From Terracoccus luteus (GTDB lineage Bacteria > Actinomycetota > Actinomycetes > Actinomycetales > Dermatophilaceae), in the NCBI RefSeq assembly GCF_003635045.1, contig NZ_RBXT01000001.1:2108001-2172000 (forward strand): 64,000 nucleotides of DNA, read 5' to 3'. A program made the translations under genes and the position numbers. The notes beneath the pieces are model-generated. The model made no database searches. It worked only from the letters and a program-made list of their open reading frames with translations, and had not been told where the DNA came from. This document shows, one piece after another, positions 63,271-64,000 of this stretch. How positions within the stretch are numbered: the stretch's first letter is position 1; each line of letters opens with the position of its first letter.

Positions 63271-64000
63271 TCAGGCGTCGGCGGGCTGCGGCCGGTTCTC
63301 GGCGATGCGGGCGAAGTCGAGGATGCCGAGCTGCTCGCCGCGCGTGCGGGGGTCGATGCCCGCCGCGACGAGCGCCTGCTCGGCGAGCACCGGCGACCCG
63401 GCCCACGACGCGAGGGCGCCACGAAGGGCCTTGCGGCGCTGGGCGAACGCGGCGTCGATGCACCGGAACACCTCGACCCGTGAGGCCGTCGTCGACGGCG
63501 GCTCGCGACGCACGAGGGAGACGAGGCCGGAGTCGACGTTCGGCGCGGGCCAGAAGACGGTGCGGCCGACACGGCCGGCGAGCTCGACGTCGGCGTACCA
63601 GGCGGCCTTGAGGCTGGGCACGCCGTAGATCTTTCCGCCGGGCCGGGCCGCGAGCCGTTCGGCCACCTCGAGCTGCACCATGACGAGCACCCGCTCGATG
63701 GTCGGGAAGTGCTCGAGGAAGGACAGCACGACCGGCACCGAGATGTTGTACGGCAGGTTGGCGACGAGGGCCGTCGGGTCGGCGCCGGGCAGAGACGTCA
63801 CCGTCAGGGCGTCCGCGTTGACGAGCTTGAGGCGGTCGGCGTTCTCGGGCTGGAGGTCGCGCACCGTCTGCTCGAGGGCGCCGGCGAGGCGCGGGTCGAC
63901 CTCGACGGCGATGACCTTCTTGACCGCCGGCAGCAGCGCGAGGGTCAGCGAGCCGAGGCCCGGGCCGACCTCGACGACGACGTCCTTGCGGCCGACCCCG
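63271..64000 (-). CDS. rsmA: 16S rRNA dimethyladenosine transferase (partial, runs off the window)
   Basis: The start lies beyond 64000; 243 codons are visible. The SAM motif [18 protein letters not shown] is in the part near the edge, then [16 protein letters not shown], and the catalytic NLPY in [19 protein letters not shown] (equivalent to motif IV). The C-terminal helical domain ([20 protein letters not shown]) is complete. It dimethylates A1518 and A1519 of 16S rRNA during 30S assembly. Confidence 0.95.
   Translation of the reverse strand, partial: GVGRKDVVVEVGPGLGSLTLALLPAVKKVIAVEVDPRLAGALEQTVRDLQPENADRLKLVNADALTVTSLPGADPTALVANLPYNISVPVVLSFLEHFPTIERVLVMVQLEVAERLAARPGGKIYGVPSLKAAWYADVELAGRVGRTVFWPAPNVDSGLVSLVRREPPSTTASRVEVFRCIDAAFAQRRKALRGALASWAGSPVLAEQALVAAGIDPRTRGEQLGILDFARIAENRPQPADA

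Overview
The window comes from a high-GC Gram-positive actinobacterium. The evidence is extreme GC bias, many GTG/TTG starts, and the gene set rsmA-ispE-ABC-F-tRNA-Gln-glmU-prs-rplY-pth, whose order resembles that of mycobacteria and other Actinobacteria. A member of the Micrococcales (for example Intrasporangiaceae) is my guess, made without a database. About 54 protein genes, one tRNA gene and one insertion sequence can be supported.

Layout. 1-803: an inositol-monophosphatase/CysQ-type phosphatase. 1057-46806: a very large cell-surface polysaccharide region. It holds about a dozen glycosyltransferases (GT2, GT4, WecG/TagA, a GT2-GT4 fusion and a rhamnosyltransferase-like protein), two Wzx-type flippases (3323-4615, 35107-36570) and two Wzy/O-antigen-ligase-type polymerases (17663-18967, 30071-31420). 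It also holds three Wzz-type chain-length proteins (one with a BY-kinase domain, 12182-13840), a low-molecular-weight tyrosine phosphatase, a cytidylyltransferase and a CDP-alcohol phosphotransferase. Two large secreted proteins (a beta-helix protein, and a 1647-residue beta-propeller/LamG/PKD protein) and a nucleotide-sugar operon (Gfo/Idh dehydrogenase, epimerase, two DegT aminotransferases) complete it. Two hexapeptide acyltransferases at 45371-46806 probably serve that operon. An IS3-family element (28155-29433) sits inside one GT4 gene.

From about 43.7 kb the conserved housekeeping genes appear, mostly on the minus strand: pth, rplY, prs, glmU, tRNA-Gln(UUG), an ABC-F ATPase, ispE and rsmA (cut by the right edge). 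They are interleaved with accessory genes: an EamA transporter, a CGNR regulator, a secreted L-asparaginase, a TetR regulator, an ECF sigma factor fused to a membrane segment and a long repetitive Ser/Thr tail, an iron-sulfur photolyase, a DUF1540 protein, and a tam/MarR pair with a VOC protein.

How the parts work together. The sugar operon and acyltransferases would supply modified nucleotide sugars. Glycosyltransferases would build lipid-linked repeat units, Wzx proteins flip them, and Wzy and Wzz proteins polymerise them and set length. The BY-kinase and phosphatase probably control export, and the secreted proteins may bind or trim the polymer. No polyprenyl-phosphate sugar-1-phosphate priming transferase is visible here, so initiation must be encoded elsewhere or be unusual. 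Functions are read from motifs in the sequence; no database search was possible.
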